A stretch of 64,000 nt of DNA, taken from Novosphingopyxis sp038234155. GTDB lineage: Bacteria; Pseudomonadota; Alphaproteobacteria; Sphingomonadales; Sphingomonadaceae. Shown here one piece after another: positions 32,687 to 41,912 of the stretch (position 1 is its first letter; every line of letters begins with the position of its first letter). Position numbers and translations under genes: made by a program. Location of the stretch: positions 1 through 64,000 of the forward strand of contig JBBSUT010000001.1 in assembly GCA_038234155.1 (NCBI GenBank), written 5' to 3'. Under the pieces are notes generated by a model, which saw only the letters and a program-made list of their open reading frames with translations, ran no database searches and was not told where the DNA came from.

Positions 32687-33649
32687 ATGGCTCGCAAAAA
32701 GATAGCGATGATCGGTTCCGGCATGATTGGTGGAACGCTCGCCCATCTCGCGGCCATGAAGGAACTGGGGGACGTAGTGCTGTTCGACATCGCCGACGGC
32801 ATGCCCGCCGGCAAGGCGCTGGACCTGAGCCAGGCCGCCCCGGTCGAGGGCTATAATTCGAACCTGAAGGGCACCAGCGATTATGCCGACATCGCCGGCG
32901 CAGATGTCTGCATCGTCACCGCCGGTATCCCGCGCAAGGCCGGGATGAGCCGCGACGATCTGCTGGCGACCAATCTCAAAGTCATGAAGTCGGTTGGTGA
33001 GGGCATTGCCAAACACGCCCCGGACGCTTTCGTGATCTGCATCACCAACCCGCTCGACGCGATGGTCTGGGCGCTGCGCGAATTTTCCGGGCTCGACCCC
33101 AAGAAGGTCGTCGGCATGGCCGGAGTGCTCGACAGCGCACGCTTCCGCCATTTCCTGGCCGAGGAATTCGACGTGTCGGTGGAAGACGTCACCGCCTTTG
33201 TGCTTGGCGGACATGGCGACACGATGGTGCCGGTGGCGCAATATAGCACGGTTGCGGGCATCCCCGTGCCGGACCTCATCAAGATGGGCTGGAGCACGCA
33301 GGAGAAGATCGACGCGATCATCGCGCGCACCCGTTCGGGCGGCGGCGAGATCGTGAAGCTGCTCGGCAACGGCAGCGCCTTTTACGCGCCCGCGACAGCT
33401 GCGATCATGATGGCCGAAAGCTATCTCAAGGACAAAAAGCGCGTGCTGCCCGCCGCCGCGCACCTCACCGGCCAATATGGCGTCGATGATCTCTATGTCG
33501 GCGTGCCCGTGGTGATCGGCGCGAATGGCGTGGAGCGCATCGTCGAGATCGCACTGGATGACGCGGCCCGCCAAGGTTTCCAGACCAGCGTCGACGCGGT
33601 CAAGGAACTGACCGACGTGTGCAAGGGCATGGACAGCAGTCTCAACTGA
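32687..33649 (+). CDS. mdh: Malate dehydrogenase
   Basis: Malate dehydrogenase (320 aa, LDH-like type typical of alphaproteobacteria) oxidises malate to oxaloacetate with NAD+. The Rossmann motif IGSGMIGGTLAHLAA, the Asp in FDIADG that selects NAD, TAGIPRKAGMSRDDLL, and the catalytic LGGHGDTMVPV are visible. AAGGAG lies 6-8 nt before the ATG at 32687. It opens the TCA block; sucD follows after 92 bp, without sucC between them. Confidence 0.97.
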   Translation: MARKKIAMIGSGMIGGTLAHLAAMKELGDVVLFDIADGMPAGKALDLSQAAPVEGYNSNLKGTSDYADIAGADVCIVTAGIPRKAGMSRDDLLATNLKVMKSVGEGIAKHAPDAFVICITNPLDAMVWALREFSGLDPKKVVGMAGVLDSARFRHFLAEEFDVSVEDVTAFVLGGHGDTMVPVAQYSTVAGIPVPDLIKMGWSTQEKIDAIIARTRSGGGEIVKLLGNGSAFYAPATAAIMMAESYLKDKKRVLPAAAHLTGQYGVDDLYVGVPVVIGANGVERIVEIALDDAARQGFQTSVDAVKELTDVCKGMDSSLN

Positions 33650-33741
33650 TCGAATTGCGGTGCGATCGTGCAAACAAGTGCCCGCATCAAATGTCACCGG
33701 ATGGTCCCCTGATATAGCCGGGGACAAACAAAGGATAAAGC

Positions 33742-34629
33742 GTGAGCATTCTCGTCGATAAGAACACCAAGGTCATCACGCAGGGGATGACCGGAGCGAC
33801 TGGCACGTTCCACACCCAGCAGGCGCTGGATTACGGCACCCAGATGGTGGCGGGCGTGACGCCGGGCAAAGGCGGCACGACGCACATCGGCCTTCCGGTC
33901 TATGACAGCGTGGCCGAGGCGCGCGACGCGACCGGCGCCGATGCGTCGGTGATCTATGTCCCGCCGAAATTCGCCGCAGCCTCGATCATGGAAGCGATCG
34001 AAGCGGAAATCCCGCTGATCGTGGCGATCACCGAGGGTATTCCCGTGCTCGACATGGTGCGCGTGAAGGGCAAGCTCGAAGGCTCCAGATCGCGGCTGAT
34101 CGGCCCCAATTGCCCCGGCGTGCTGACGCCCGGCGAATGCAAGATTGGCATCATGCCCGGTTCGATTTTCATGAAGGGCTCGGTTGGAGTCGTATCGCGT
34201 TCGGGCACGCTCACCTATGAAGCGGTGCACCAGACCACGGCGGTCGGCCTCGGCCAGACCACGGCGGTCGGCATCGGCGGCGATCCGGTCAACGGCACCA
34301 ATTTCATCGACATGCTGGAGCTGTTTCTGGCCGATGACGAGACGCAGAGCATCATCATGATCGGGGAAATCGGCGGCAGCGCCGAGGAAGAGGCCGCGCA
34401 ATTCCTCGCCGATGAGGCGAAGAAGGGCCGCCGCAAGCCCACCGTCGGCTTCATCGCCGGCAAAACCGCTCCTCCGGGCCGCCGCATGGGCCATGCCGGC
34501 GCGATCGTCTCCGGCGGTCAGGGCGGCGCGGACGACAAGATTGCTGCGATGGAAGCGGCGGGTATCACCGTCTCCCCATCGCCGAGCGAACTTGGCACCA
34601 CGCTGGCGCGGCTGCTGCAGAACGCTTGA
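33742..34629 (+). CDS. sucD: Succinate-CoA ligase alpha subunit
   Basis: SucD (295 aa) carries the phosphohistidine and CoA site of succinyl-CoA synthetase. It has GMTGATGTFHTQQALDYG, GPNCPGVLTPGECKIGIMP, RSGTLTYEAV and the phosphohistidine motif MGHAGAIVSGGQGGADDK. The start is a GTG with AAGGATAAAGC upstream. The beta subunit gene sucC, normally directly upstream, is not in the window. sucA follows after 81 bp. Confidence 0.97.
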   Translation: MSILVDKNTKVITQGMTGATGTFHTQQALDYGTQMVAGVTPGKGGTTHIGLPVYDSVAEARDATGADASVIYVPPKFAAASIMEAIEAEIPLIVAITEGIPVLDMVRVKGKLEGSRSRLIGPNCPGVLTPGECKIGIMPGSIFMKGSVGVVSRSGTLTYEAVHQTTAVGLGQTTAVGIGGDPVNGTNFIDMLELFLADDETQSIIMIGEIGGSAEEEAAQFLADEAKKGRRKPTVGFIAGKTAPPGRRMGHAGAIVSGGQGGADDKIAAMEAAGITVSPSPSELGTTLARLLQNA

Positions 34630-34710
34630 GCCGAAGCGGAACATATGAGCGGGGGCAGCCGTCTCAAGTATCGGGCGCGTATGGCCCGGACATCGAAGAA
34701 AGAGTAGATC

Positions 34711-37536
34711 ATGGGCGTAGAAGGCCAGATGTTCAGCACCGGTCAGGAACCGCGCGAAGGCCCTAGTTGGCAGCGCACGAACTGGCCGGTCGACGCGACC
34801 GACGATCTGAATGCCGCGCTCGATCCGACGCGCATGGCGGTAGAGGTCAAGGCTGCGGCCGAGGCGAAGGGCAAGCCGCTCGGCCCGCAGGAGATCGAAA
34901 AGGCGGCGGCCGATTCGATCCGCGCAATGATGCTGATCCGCACCTATCGCGTGCGCGGTCATCTGGCTTCGACGCTCGATCCGCTGGGTCTTTCGCATCG
35001 CGAACTGCCCGCCGATCTGACGCCCGAATATCATGGTTTTTCCGAGGCCGATCTGGACCGCGAGGTATATCTTGGCCGCAATCTGGGCGTCGATTACGCC
35101 ACGGTGCATGAGCTCGTCGAGATGTTGCGCGCCAATTATTGTGGGCCCGTGGGTCTGGAATATATGCACATCTCCGACATTGAGGAGCGCCGGTTCCTGC
35201 AGGAGCGCCTTGAGGGCAAGGAAAACGCCATCGCCTTCACCGAGGAGGGCAAGAAGGCCATCCTCAACAAGGTGATCCAGGGCGAACAGTTCGAGAGTTT
35301 TCTCGGCAAGAAATATGTCGGCACCAAGCGCTTTGGCCTGGACGGCGGCGAGGCGATGCTGCCCGCGCTGGAAGCCGTCATCAAATATGGCGGCCAGTTT
35401 GGCGTGCGCGAGATTGTTTACGGCATGGCCCATCGCGGGCGGCTCAACGTCCTCGCAAACGTGATGGCCAAGCCCTACCGCGTGATCTTCCACGAATTTC
35501 AGGGCGGCAGCGCCAATCCGCAGGATGTCGGCGGATCGGGCGACGTCAAATATCATCTCGGCACCAGCACGGACCGCGAGTTTGACGGCATTTCGGTGCA
35601 CATGTCGCTGGTCCCCAACCCGTCGCATCTGGAAGCCGTCGACCCTGTCGTGCTCGGCAAGGTGCGCGCGCAGCAGGTCATGCGGCAGGATACCGGCAAA
35701 CATGAGCAGGTGCTGCCCGTTCTGATCCACGGCGACGCTGCCTTCGCGGGTCAGGGCATTGTCTGGGAAACACTGAGTTTCAGTGGCATCCGCGGATATA
35801 ATACCGGCGGCTGCATCCATTTTGTGATCAACAACCAGATCGGTTTCACAACCAGCCCGCAGTTCGCGCGCAGTTCGCCTTATCCGAGCGACGTGGCCAA
35901 GGGCGTGCAGGCCCCGATTTTTCATGTGAACGGCGATGATCCCGAGGCTGTGACTTATGCCTGCAAGATGGCGATCGAGTTTCGCCAGCGGTTCGGCCGA
36001 GACATTGTGATCGACATGTGGTGCTATCGCCGCTTCGGCCATAATGAGGGCGACGAGCCCAGTTTCACCCAGCCGCTGATGTACAAGGCGATCAAGGCCC
36101 ATGCCAAGGTCAGCGTCATCTACGGCAAGCGGCTTCAGGCCGAAGGTGTGATCGATGACCATTGGGTGGAGGAAACCACCCGCGCCTATGGCGATCATAT
36201 GCAGGCGGAATTCGATGCCGCGACCAGCTACAAGCCCAACCGGGTGGACTGGTTCGGCGGGCGCTGGTCTGGCCTGCACGTTCCGGCGGATAAGGAAACT
36301 GCTCGCCGCAACGTGGCGACCGCAATCGAACGCAAATTGCTCGACTCGCTGGGCCGCACGCTGACCGAAGTGCCGGATGACCTGACCATCCACAAGACGC
36401 TCGGCCGTATTCTCGATGCCAAGAAGACGATGTTCGAGAGCGGTGAGAATTTCGACTGGGCTACCGGCGAGGCGCTGGCGTTCGGCTCGCTGCTTTCCGA
36501 AGGCTATGGCGTACGTCTGTCGGGCCAGGATTCGGGCCGTGGCACGTTCAGCCAGCGCCATGCCGTCTGGGTCGATCAGGAGAATGAGCATAAATATACG
36601 CCGCTCGCCCAGGTCCCGCATGGGCGCTTCGATGTGCTGGACAGTCCGCTGTCCGAATATGGCGTGCTCGGTTTCGAATATGGCTATGCCCTGGCCGATC
36701 CCAAGGTGCTGATCATGTGGGAAGCGCAATTCGGAGATTTCGCCAACGGCGCGCAGATCACGATCGACCAGTTCATCGCCAGCGGAGAGGCCAAATGGCT
36801 GCGCGCCAACGGCCTCGTGATGCTGCTGCCGCACGGCTATGAAGGACAGGGGCCAGAGCATAGCTCCGCCCGCCCAGAACGGTTTTTGCAGCTGTGCGCC
36901 GAGGATAATATGCAGGTGTGCAATATCACCACGCCGGCCAATTATTTCCATGTCCTGCGCCGCCAGATGCTGCGCAACTTCCGTAAGCCGCTGATCATCA
37001 TGACGCCCAAATCGCTGCTGCGGCACAAGATGGCGGTCTCGGCCCGGGACGAGTTCCTGGGCGAGCAGCATTTCATGCGGATCAAGTCCGACACCAGCCC
37101 GCCCGCCGATGACAAGGTGAAGCGGCTGGTGCTGTGCACGGGCAAGGTGGCGTTCGATCTGATCGAAGCGCGCGATGCGGCAGGCGATACGCACACGTCG
37201 ATCGTGCGGATCGAGCAACTATATCCGTTCCCGGGCGAGCCGCTGGCCGAGCGTCTGAAGCGCATGCCCCATCTGGAAACGCTGATATGGGCGCAGGAAG
37301 AGCCGAAGAACCAGGGCTATTGGTCCTTTGTCGAACCCTATCTCGAACATTGTCTGCAGGACAGCAGCGCTGGACCAAAACGTCCTGTCTACGCCGGGCG
37401 GGCCGCAGCCGCATCGCCCGCAACCGGACTGGCATCTCGCCACAAGGCCCAGCAACAGGCGCTGATTGCCGAGGCACTGGGCCATGGCGGCCGCGAAGAC
37501 ATCGATCTGATCCCCAAGGACAAGCTGCGCAATTAG
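34711..37536 (+). CDS. sucA: 2-oxoglutarate dehydrogenase E1 component
   Basis: The 941-residue E1 subunit decarboxylates 2-oxoglutarate with thiamine diphosphate and reductively succinylates the lipoyl group of SucB. Markers include YRVRGHLASTLDPLG, KRFGLDGGEAMLPAL, GMAHRGRLNVLANV, HGDAAFAGQGIVWETLS, NNQIGFTT and SQRHAVWVDQE. It carries the usual short N-terminal extension for E2 binding. Length and order (sucA-sucB-lpd) are standard. Confidence 0.97.
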   Translation: MGVEGQMFSTGQEPREGPSWQRTNWPVDATDDLNAALDPTRMAVEVKAAAEAKGKPLGPQEIEKAAADSIRAMMLIRTYRVRGHLASTLDPLGLSHRELPADLTPEYHGFSEADLDREVYLGRNLGVDYATVHELVEMLRANYCGPVGLEYMHISDIEERRFLQERLEGKENAIAFTEEGKKAILNKVIQGEQFESFLGKKYVGTKRFGLDGGEAMLPALEAVIKYGGQFGVREIVYGMAHRGRLNVLANVMAKPYRVIFHEFQGGSANPQDVGGSGDVKYHLGTSTDREFDGISVHMSLVPNPSHLEAVDPVVLGKVRAQQVMRQDTGKHEQVLPVLIHGDAAFAGQGIVWETLSFSGIRGYNTGGCIHFVINNQIGFTTSPQFARSSPYPSDVAKGVQAPIFHVNGDDPEAVTYACKMAIEFRQRFGRDIVIDMWCYRRFGHNEGDEPSFTQPLMYKAIKAHAKVSVIYGKRLQAEGVIDDHWVEETTRAYGDHMQAEFDAATSYKPNRVDWFGGRWSGLHVPADKETARRNVATAIERKLLDSLGRTLTEVPDDLTIHKTLGRILDAKKTMFESGENFDWATGEALAFGSLLSEGYGVRLSGQDSGRGTFSQRHAVWVDQENEHKYTPLAQVPHGRFDVLDSPLSEYGVLGFEYGYALADPKVLIMWEAQFGDFANGAQITIDQFIASGEAKWLRANGLVMLLPHGYEGQGPEHSSARPERFLQLCAEDNMQVCNITTPANYFHVLRRQMLRNFRKPLIIMTPKSLLRHKMAVSARDEFLGEQHFMRIKSDTSPPADDKVKRLVLCTGKVAFDLIEARDAAGDTHTSIVRIEQLYPFPGEPLAERLKRMPHLETLIWAQEEPKNQGYWSFVEPYLEHCLQDSSAGPKRPVYAGRAAAASPATGLASRHKAQQQALIAEALGHGGREDIDLIPKDKLRN

Positions 37537-37606
37537 GCTGCGGCTTTTCCGCCAGACATCAAGGCCGGGCCGCAGCGCCGGGCAGCAAAAGGACCAAGCG
37601 AACATC

Positions 37607-38911
37607 ATGTCCCAGGACGTCACTGTACCCACTCTCGGCGAATCGATCACCGAAGCCACGATCGGCGAATGGCTGAAAAAGCCTGGCGACCGGGTGGAAA
37701 TGGACGAGCCCATTGCCAGTCTGGAGACCGACAAGGTGGCGGTTGAGGTGCCCTCTCCCGTCGCGGGAACGATCGGCGAGCTGCTGGCCGAAGTGGGTGA
37801 GACGGTGCAGGTGGGCGCGGCGATTGCGCGGATCGAGGATGGCGGCGCACCGGCAACCTCGCCCGCGCCGACCAAGGACCAAAGCCCACAGCCCAAGAAA
37901 GCGGACGACGATGCCGTGGAGCGCGCCGAGACGCCCGATCCCGATTTCGCGGCGGAAGATACCGAAGGAGAAAGCCGCGAGCATGCCGGAAACGATGGCG
38001 GCGATACGCCCCACCTCTCCCCGTCGGTGCGCCGTCTGGTGCTGGAGCACGGTGTAGACCCGACGCAGATCAAGGGCACCGGCAAGGACGGTCGCCTGAC
38101 GCGCGAGGATGTGCTGGAAGCCGCCAAGTCCGGCCAGGCGAAAAAGGATGAAGCCGCGCCGGCGCAGACCGAGGCCGCGCCCCGAGCGCCCGCCGCTGAC
38201 GGCAAGCCGGGCCGGACCGAGGAGCGTCAGCGCATGACGCGTCTGCGCCAGACCATCGCCAAGCGCCTAAAGTCCGCGCAGGATACCGCCGCGCTGCTGA
38301 CCACATTCAACGATGTCGACATGAGCGCGGTCATGGCAACGCGCTCTAAATACAAGGACCTGTTCGCCAAGAAGCATGATGTGCGGCTCGGCTTCATGGG
38401 TTTCTTTATCAAGGCCGCCTGCCTGGCCGCGCGCGATGTGCCGTCGGTCAACGCCCGCATCGATGGAGACGAGATCGTTTACCACGATTATATGGACGTT
38501 TCCGTGGCGGTATCCGCGCCCAATGGCCTCGTTGTTCCAGTTATCCGCAACGCCGAAAGCCTGAGCTTTGCCGAGATCGAGAAGACCATCGGCGATTTCG
38601 GTGCGCGCGCCAAATCGGGCAAGCTGACCATGGATGAAATGCAGGGCGGCACCTTCACCATTTCGAACGGCGGCGTGTTCGGATCGCTGATGTCCACGCC
38701 GATCGTCAACCCGCCGCAGAGCGCCGTGCTCGGCCTCCACCGCATCGAGGACCGCGCGGTGGTGGTGGACGGCGAGATCGTGATCCGTCCGATGATGTAC
38801 ATGGCGTTGACCTATGACCACCGCCTGGTCGACGGCCGCGAGGCGGTGACCTATCTGGTGCGCATCAAGGAAGCGATCGAGGATCCGGCGCGGATGCTGA
38901 TCGACCTGTAA
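37607..38911 (+). CDS. sucB: 2-oxoglutarate dehydrogenase E2 (dihydrolipoyl succinyltransferase)
   Basis: SucB (434 aa) is the core of the 2-oxoglutarate dehydrogenase complex. The lipoyl domain has ETDKVAVEVPSP with the lipoylated Lys. A charged Pro/Ala linker leads to the E3-binding domain (SPSVRRLVLEHGVDP) and then the catalytic domain with MALTYDHRLVDGREAV containing the active-site His. The residues match SucB rather than a pyruvate dehydrogenase E2. It follows sucA by 70 bp. Confidence 0.97.
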   Translation: MSQDVTVPTLGESITEATIGEWLKKPGDRVEMDEPIASLETDKVAVEVPSPVAGTIGELLAEVGETVQVGAAIARIEDGGAPATSPAPTKDQSPQPKKADDDAVERAETPDPDFAAEDTEGESREHAGNDGGDTPHLSPSVRRLVLEHGVDPTQIKGTGKDGRLTREDVLEAAKSGQAKKDEAAPAQTEAAPRAPAADGKPGRTEERQRMTRLRQTIAKRLKSAQDTAALLTTFNDVDMSAVMATRSKYKDLFAKKHDVRLGFMGFFIKAACLAARDVPSVNARIDGDEIVYHDYMDVSVAVSAPNGLVVPVIRNAESLSFAEIEKTIGDFGARAKSGKLTMDEMQGGTFTISNGGVFGSLMSTPIVNPPQSAVLGLHRIEDRAVVVDGEIVIRPMMYMALTYDHRLVDGREAVTYLVRIKEAIEDPARMLIDL

Positions 38912-38935
38912 GCAAAGTTTCCATTCCCGTTCGGG

Positions 38936-39015
38936 CTGCGCTTGTCGAAGCCCTGATTTCTTTCGGGACCCTGTTGAAAAAGGACGGCCCTCCGACAAGC
39001 TTGAGGGCGAACGGA
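38936..39015. repeat. Dispersed palindromic repeat between sucB and lpd
   Basis: CCGTTCGGGCTGCGCTTGTCG at the left and CCGACAAGCTTGAGGGCGAACGG at the right (middle parts imperfect) would pair as a large hairpin. The core matches the repeats at 9545 and 53981. It fills the sucB-lpd gap, so it could modulate the relative expression of lpd. Confidence 0.72.
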
Positions 39016-39023
39016 GATAAATG

Positions 39024-40433
39024 ATGGCCGACCAAGATTTCGATTATGATGTGCTGGTAATCGGCTCGGGTCCCGGCGGTTATGTCGCGGCGATCCGGGC
39101 GGCGCAGCTAGGGCTGAAGACGGCCTGCGCGGAAAGCCGCGAGACGCTCGGCGGCACCTGCCTGAACATTGGCTGCATTCCGTCCAAGGCGCTGCTGCAC
39201 GCGTCCGAATATTATGAGGAAGCCGCGTCCGGATCACTGGAGAAATTCGGCGTCAAGATCGGCAGCACGGAACTCGATCTGGATCAGATGATGTCTGAGA
39301 AGAACAAGGCAGTCGATGAGCTGACCGGCGGCATCGAATATCTGTTCAAGAAGAACAAGGTGACCTGGCTGAAGGGCCGGGCCAGCTTCGAGGAGGCGCA
39401 CAAGGTCAAGGTTGGTGATGCGATGGTGACCGCCAAGGCGATCATCATCGCCACCGGTTCTTCGGTCATGCCGCTGGCGAATGTGCCGGTGGATAACGAG
39501 GGCGGGATCGTGGTCGATTCCACCGGCGCGCTCTCGCTGCACAAGGTGCCCGAGCATCTGGTGCTGATCGGCGGCGGCGTGATCGGGCTGGAGCTCGGCA
39601 GCGTTTGGCGCCGCCTGGGTGCCAAGGTGACCTGCATCGAATTCCTCGACCAGATCCTGCCCGGCATGGACGGCGATATCCGCAAGGAAGGCGCCAAGCT
39701 GTTCAAGAAGCAGGGCATTGCATTTCGCACCGGTACCAAGGTTACCGGAGTCACCGTGGACGGCAAGACCGCCCTTGTCACCATGGAGCCGGCCAAGGGC
39801 GGCGAGGCCGAAACGATCGCGGCGGACGCCGTGCTCGTCTGCATTGGACGCAGGCCCAACACCGACGGCCTCAACCTGGAGGCGGCCGGCCTCGCCACCA
39901 CCGATCGCGGGCTGATCGAGGTGGACGACCGGTTCGAGACGAAGGTGAAGGGCGTCTATGCCATCGGCGACGTGACGCCCGGCCTCATGCTCGCCCACCG
40001 CGCCGAAGACGAGGGCATTGCCGCGGCGGACAATATTGCAGGCAACACCGGCATCGTGAACCACGCCATCATCCCGTCGGTGGTCTACACGCACCCCGAG
40101 ATGGCCGGTGTGGGCATGACCGAGGAGGAAGCAAAGGACGCCGGGCACGAGCTGGCGATTGGCCGATTTCCGTTCCTGGGCAACAGCCGCGCCAAGACCA
40201 ATCGAGACACCGATGGCTTCGTCAAGATCATTGCCGATAAGGAGACCGACCGCGTGCTCGGCGTACACATCATCTCCTCGCTCGCCGGTACGCTGATTGC
40301 CCAGGCCGCGCAGGCGATGGAATTCGGCGCCACGTCGGAAGACATCGCGCTGACCTGCCACGCGCATCCAACCCATGCCGAAGCGATGAAGGAAGCGGCC
40401 ATGGCGGTGCGCGGCAAGGCGATCCACATCTGA
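39024..40433 (+). CDS. lpd: Dihydrolipoyl dehydrogenase (E3)
   Basis: E3 flavoprotein (469 aa from this start) that reoxidises dihydrolipoyl groups with NAD+. The FAD-binding VLVIGSGPGGYVAAIRAAQLG, redox-active disulfide GGTCLNIGCIPSKALL, NAD-binding LIGGGVIGLELGSVW and the C-terminal catalytic CHAHPTHAEAMKEA are clear. The ATG at 39024 lies 7 nt from GGAG; another ATG at 39021 is only 4 nt away. It may serve both the 2-oxoglutarate and pyruvate complexes. Confidence 0.97.
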   Translation: MADQDFDYDVLVIGSGPGGYVAAIRAAQLGLKTACAESRETLGGTCLNIGCIPSKALLHASEYYEEAASGSLEKFGVKIGSTELDLDQMMSEKNKAVDELTGGIEYLFKKNKVTWLKGRASFEEAHKVKVGDAMVTAKAIIIATGSSVMPLANVPVDNEGGIVVDSTGALSLHKVPEHLVLIGGGVIGLELGSVWRRLGAKVTCIEFLDQILPGMDGDIRKEGAKLFKKQGIAFRTGTKVTGVTVDGKTALVTMEPAKGGEAETIAADAVLVCIGRRPNTDGLNLEAAGLATTDRGLIEVDDRFETKVKGVYAIGDVTPGLMLAHRAEDEGIAAADNIAGNTGIVNHAIIPSVVYTHPEMAGVGMTEEEAKDAGHELAIGRFPFLGNSRAKTNRDTDGFVKIIADKETDRVLGVHIISSLAGTLIAQAAQAMEFGATSEDIALTCHAHPTHAEAMKEAAMAVRGKAIHI

Positions 40434-40554
40434 CCGGCCGCCCTGCTATGGGCTTGAGCGTGGGCGTGCGATGGGCTTGCGACAGTCTTGCAGACCGGGG
40501 CTGGGCGCGTATTTCCGGTTGAGCTAAGGCGCGCCCGCGCCTAGGCGGCGGCGC

Positions 40555-41229
40555 ATGACCACCGTTACCCTGCTGCCCGATTTTCAGATCGGCCCGATCC
40601 TGGACGCGCTCGATATGCTGGGCATCGCGGTGTTCGCGGCGTCCGGCGCGCTGGCGGCCGCGCAGAAGGGGCAGACGCTGGTAACCTTCAGTTTTTTCGC
40701 GCTCGTTACCGGCGTGGGCGGCGGCACCGTGCGCGATCTTTTGATCGGCGCGCCGGTGTTCTGGATCGAGGACGGCAATATCCTGATTGCCATCGGCGCC
40801 GTGGTCGCGCTGATCTGGGTCACGCCGCAAAAATGGTGGAAGGGCGCGATGCTGGACTGGTTCGATGCCGTCGGGCTGGCGGTCTATTCGGTTTACGGCG
40901 CGGCCAAGGCGATCGAATATGGTATCAACCCGGTGCCCGCCGCGCTGATGGGCGTGATCACCGCCTGCGTGGGTGGCATCATCCGCGATATGCTGGCGGG
41001 CGAGCCATCGATCATCCTGCGGCCCGAGATATATGTGACCGCCGCTGCGCTGTCGTCGGGCCTGTTCGTGGCGCTGAAACTGCTTGGCATGGACACGCCG
41101 GTTGCCGCCATCGTAGCGGCGTTGTGCGGTTTCGGACTGCGCGGTGCGGCGATTTTGCTCGGCTGGTCGCTGCCAAGTTACAGGGGGGGTACGGAGGATG
41201 GCGATGCGGGCGATGAGACAATTTCATAA
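40555..41229 (+). CDS. Trimeric intracellular cation channel (TRIC/YadS) family protein
   Basis: A 224-residue membrane protein of the UPF0126/TRIC family. Two homologous three-helix halves are visible, each with a glycine-rich GGGTVRDLL / GGIIRDMLAG motif, and one further helix at the C-terminus. Bacterial members form trimeric channels for potassium and related cations; physiological role is unclear. The last 26 bp overlap the PepSY gene. A 16-bp palindrome (40527-40542) lies upstream, and the ribosome binding site is weak. Confidence 0.9.
   Translation: MTTVTLLPDFQIGPILDALDMLGIAVFAASGALAAAQKGQTLVTFSFFALVTGVGGGTVRDLLIGAPVFWIEDGNILIAIGAVVALIWVTPQKWWKGAMLDWFDAVGLAVYSVYGAAKAIEYGINPVPAALMGVITACVGGIIRDMLAGEPSIILRPEIYVTAAALSSGLFVALKLLGMDTPVAAIVAALCGFGLRGAAILLGWSLPSYRGGTEDGDAGDETIS
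41193..41197 (+). promoter_or_regulatory. Shine-Dalgarno that fixes the PepSY start
   Basis: GGAGG here lies directly against the ATG at 41198 but 6 nt before the ATG at 41204. The spacing favours 41204 as the true start of the PepSY gene. Confidence 0.7.
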
Positions 41230-41902
41230 ATATCACATCTGGCTGGGCTGGCTGGTCGGCATACCGTTGCTGCTGTGGACGGCGAGCGGTCTGTTCATGT
41301 CGGCTGTGCCGCTGGAAACGGTGCGCGGCGAAGGCTTGCGGGCCGAGCATCCGGGGCTCGGGCCGATCACGGCTGTCGCACCGCTGCTGGAAGGCCGCGC
41401 GGCCGAAAGCCTCACCCTGCAAGATATCGGCGGGGCCCCGGTGTGGGTCATCGCCTATGCGGACGGCGGCCGCCGCCGCGCCGATGCCGCCACGGGAAAG
41501 CTGCTGCCGATAGTAAGCGCGGTGGAAGCAGCGGCTCTCGCCCGGACGGCGCGCAAAGGCGGCGGGAGCGTTGCGGCAGTGCGGCGGACCGACAAGGACG
41601 ATCCCCCGCTCGATCTGCGCCGCCCCCGGCCGGCCTGGCAGATCGCATTCGATGATGGCGCGCGTTTCTACATTGATGCCGAGAGCGGCGAGCTGCTGGC
41701 CGTGCGGACCGATCTGTGGCGCATCTACGATCTGATGTGGGGCTTGCACATCATGGATCTGCAGACGCGCGAGGACGTGAACCATCCGCTGTTGATCGTC
41801 TTTGCCGCGCTGTCGCTGGCCGGCGTGATGATAGGGTGCGTCCTGATGTTCCGCCGCCGCAAGCGCCGCCCGGTTGCGGCGCCCGCGCGGCAGGCGGATT
41901 AG
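41204..41902 (+). CDS. PepSY-domain membrane protein
   Basis: A 232-residue inner-membrane protein with one helix at each end: KYHIWLGWLVGIPLLLWTASG near the N-terminus (about 10-30) and NHPLLIVFAALSLAGVMIGCVL near the C-terminus. The periplasmic part carries a PepSY-like repeat (DDGARFYIDAESGELLAV). The layout resembles the PepSY-associated TM proteins found with iron uptake and reductase systems, but no such neighbour is present. The start overlaps the TRIC gene; GGAGG at 41193 selects it. Confidence 0.84.
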   Translation: MRAMRQFHKYHIWLGWLVGIPLLLWTASGLFMSAVPLETVRGEGLRAEHPGLGPITAVAPLLEGRAAESLTLQDIGGAPVWVIAYADGGRRRADAATGKLLPIVSAVEAAALARTARKGGGSVAAVRRTDKDDPPLDLRRPRPAWQIAFDDGARFYIDAESGELLAVRTDLWRIYDLMWGLHIMDLQTREDVNHPLLIVFAALSLAGVMIGCVLMFRRRKRRPVAAPARQAD

Positions 41903-41912
41903 GTCCGGTCCG

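Noticed and set aside
33694..37218. Open minus-strand frame of more than 1,100 codons antisense to sucD and sucA
   Set aside because: It mirrors two unmistakable TCA genes, has no recognisable domain and arises from the GC-biased third codon positions.
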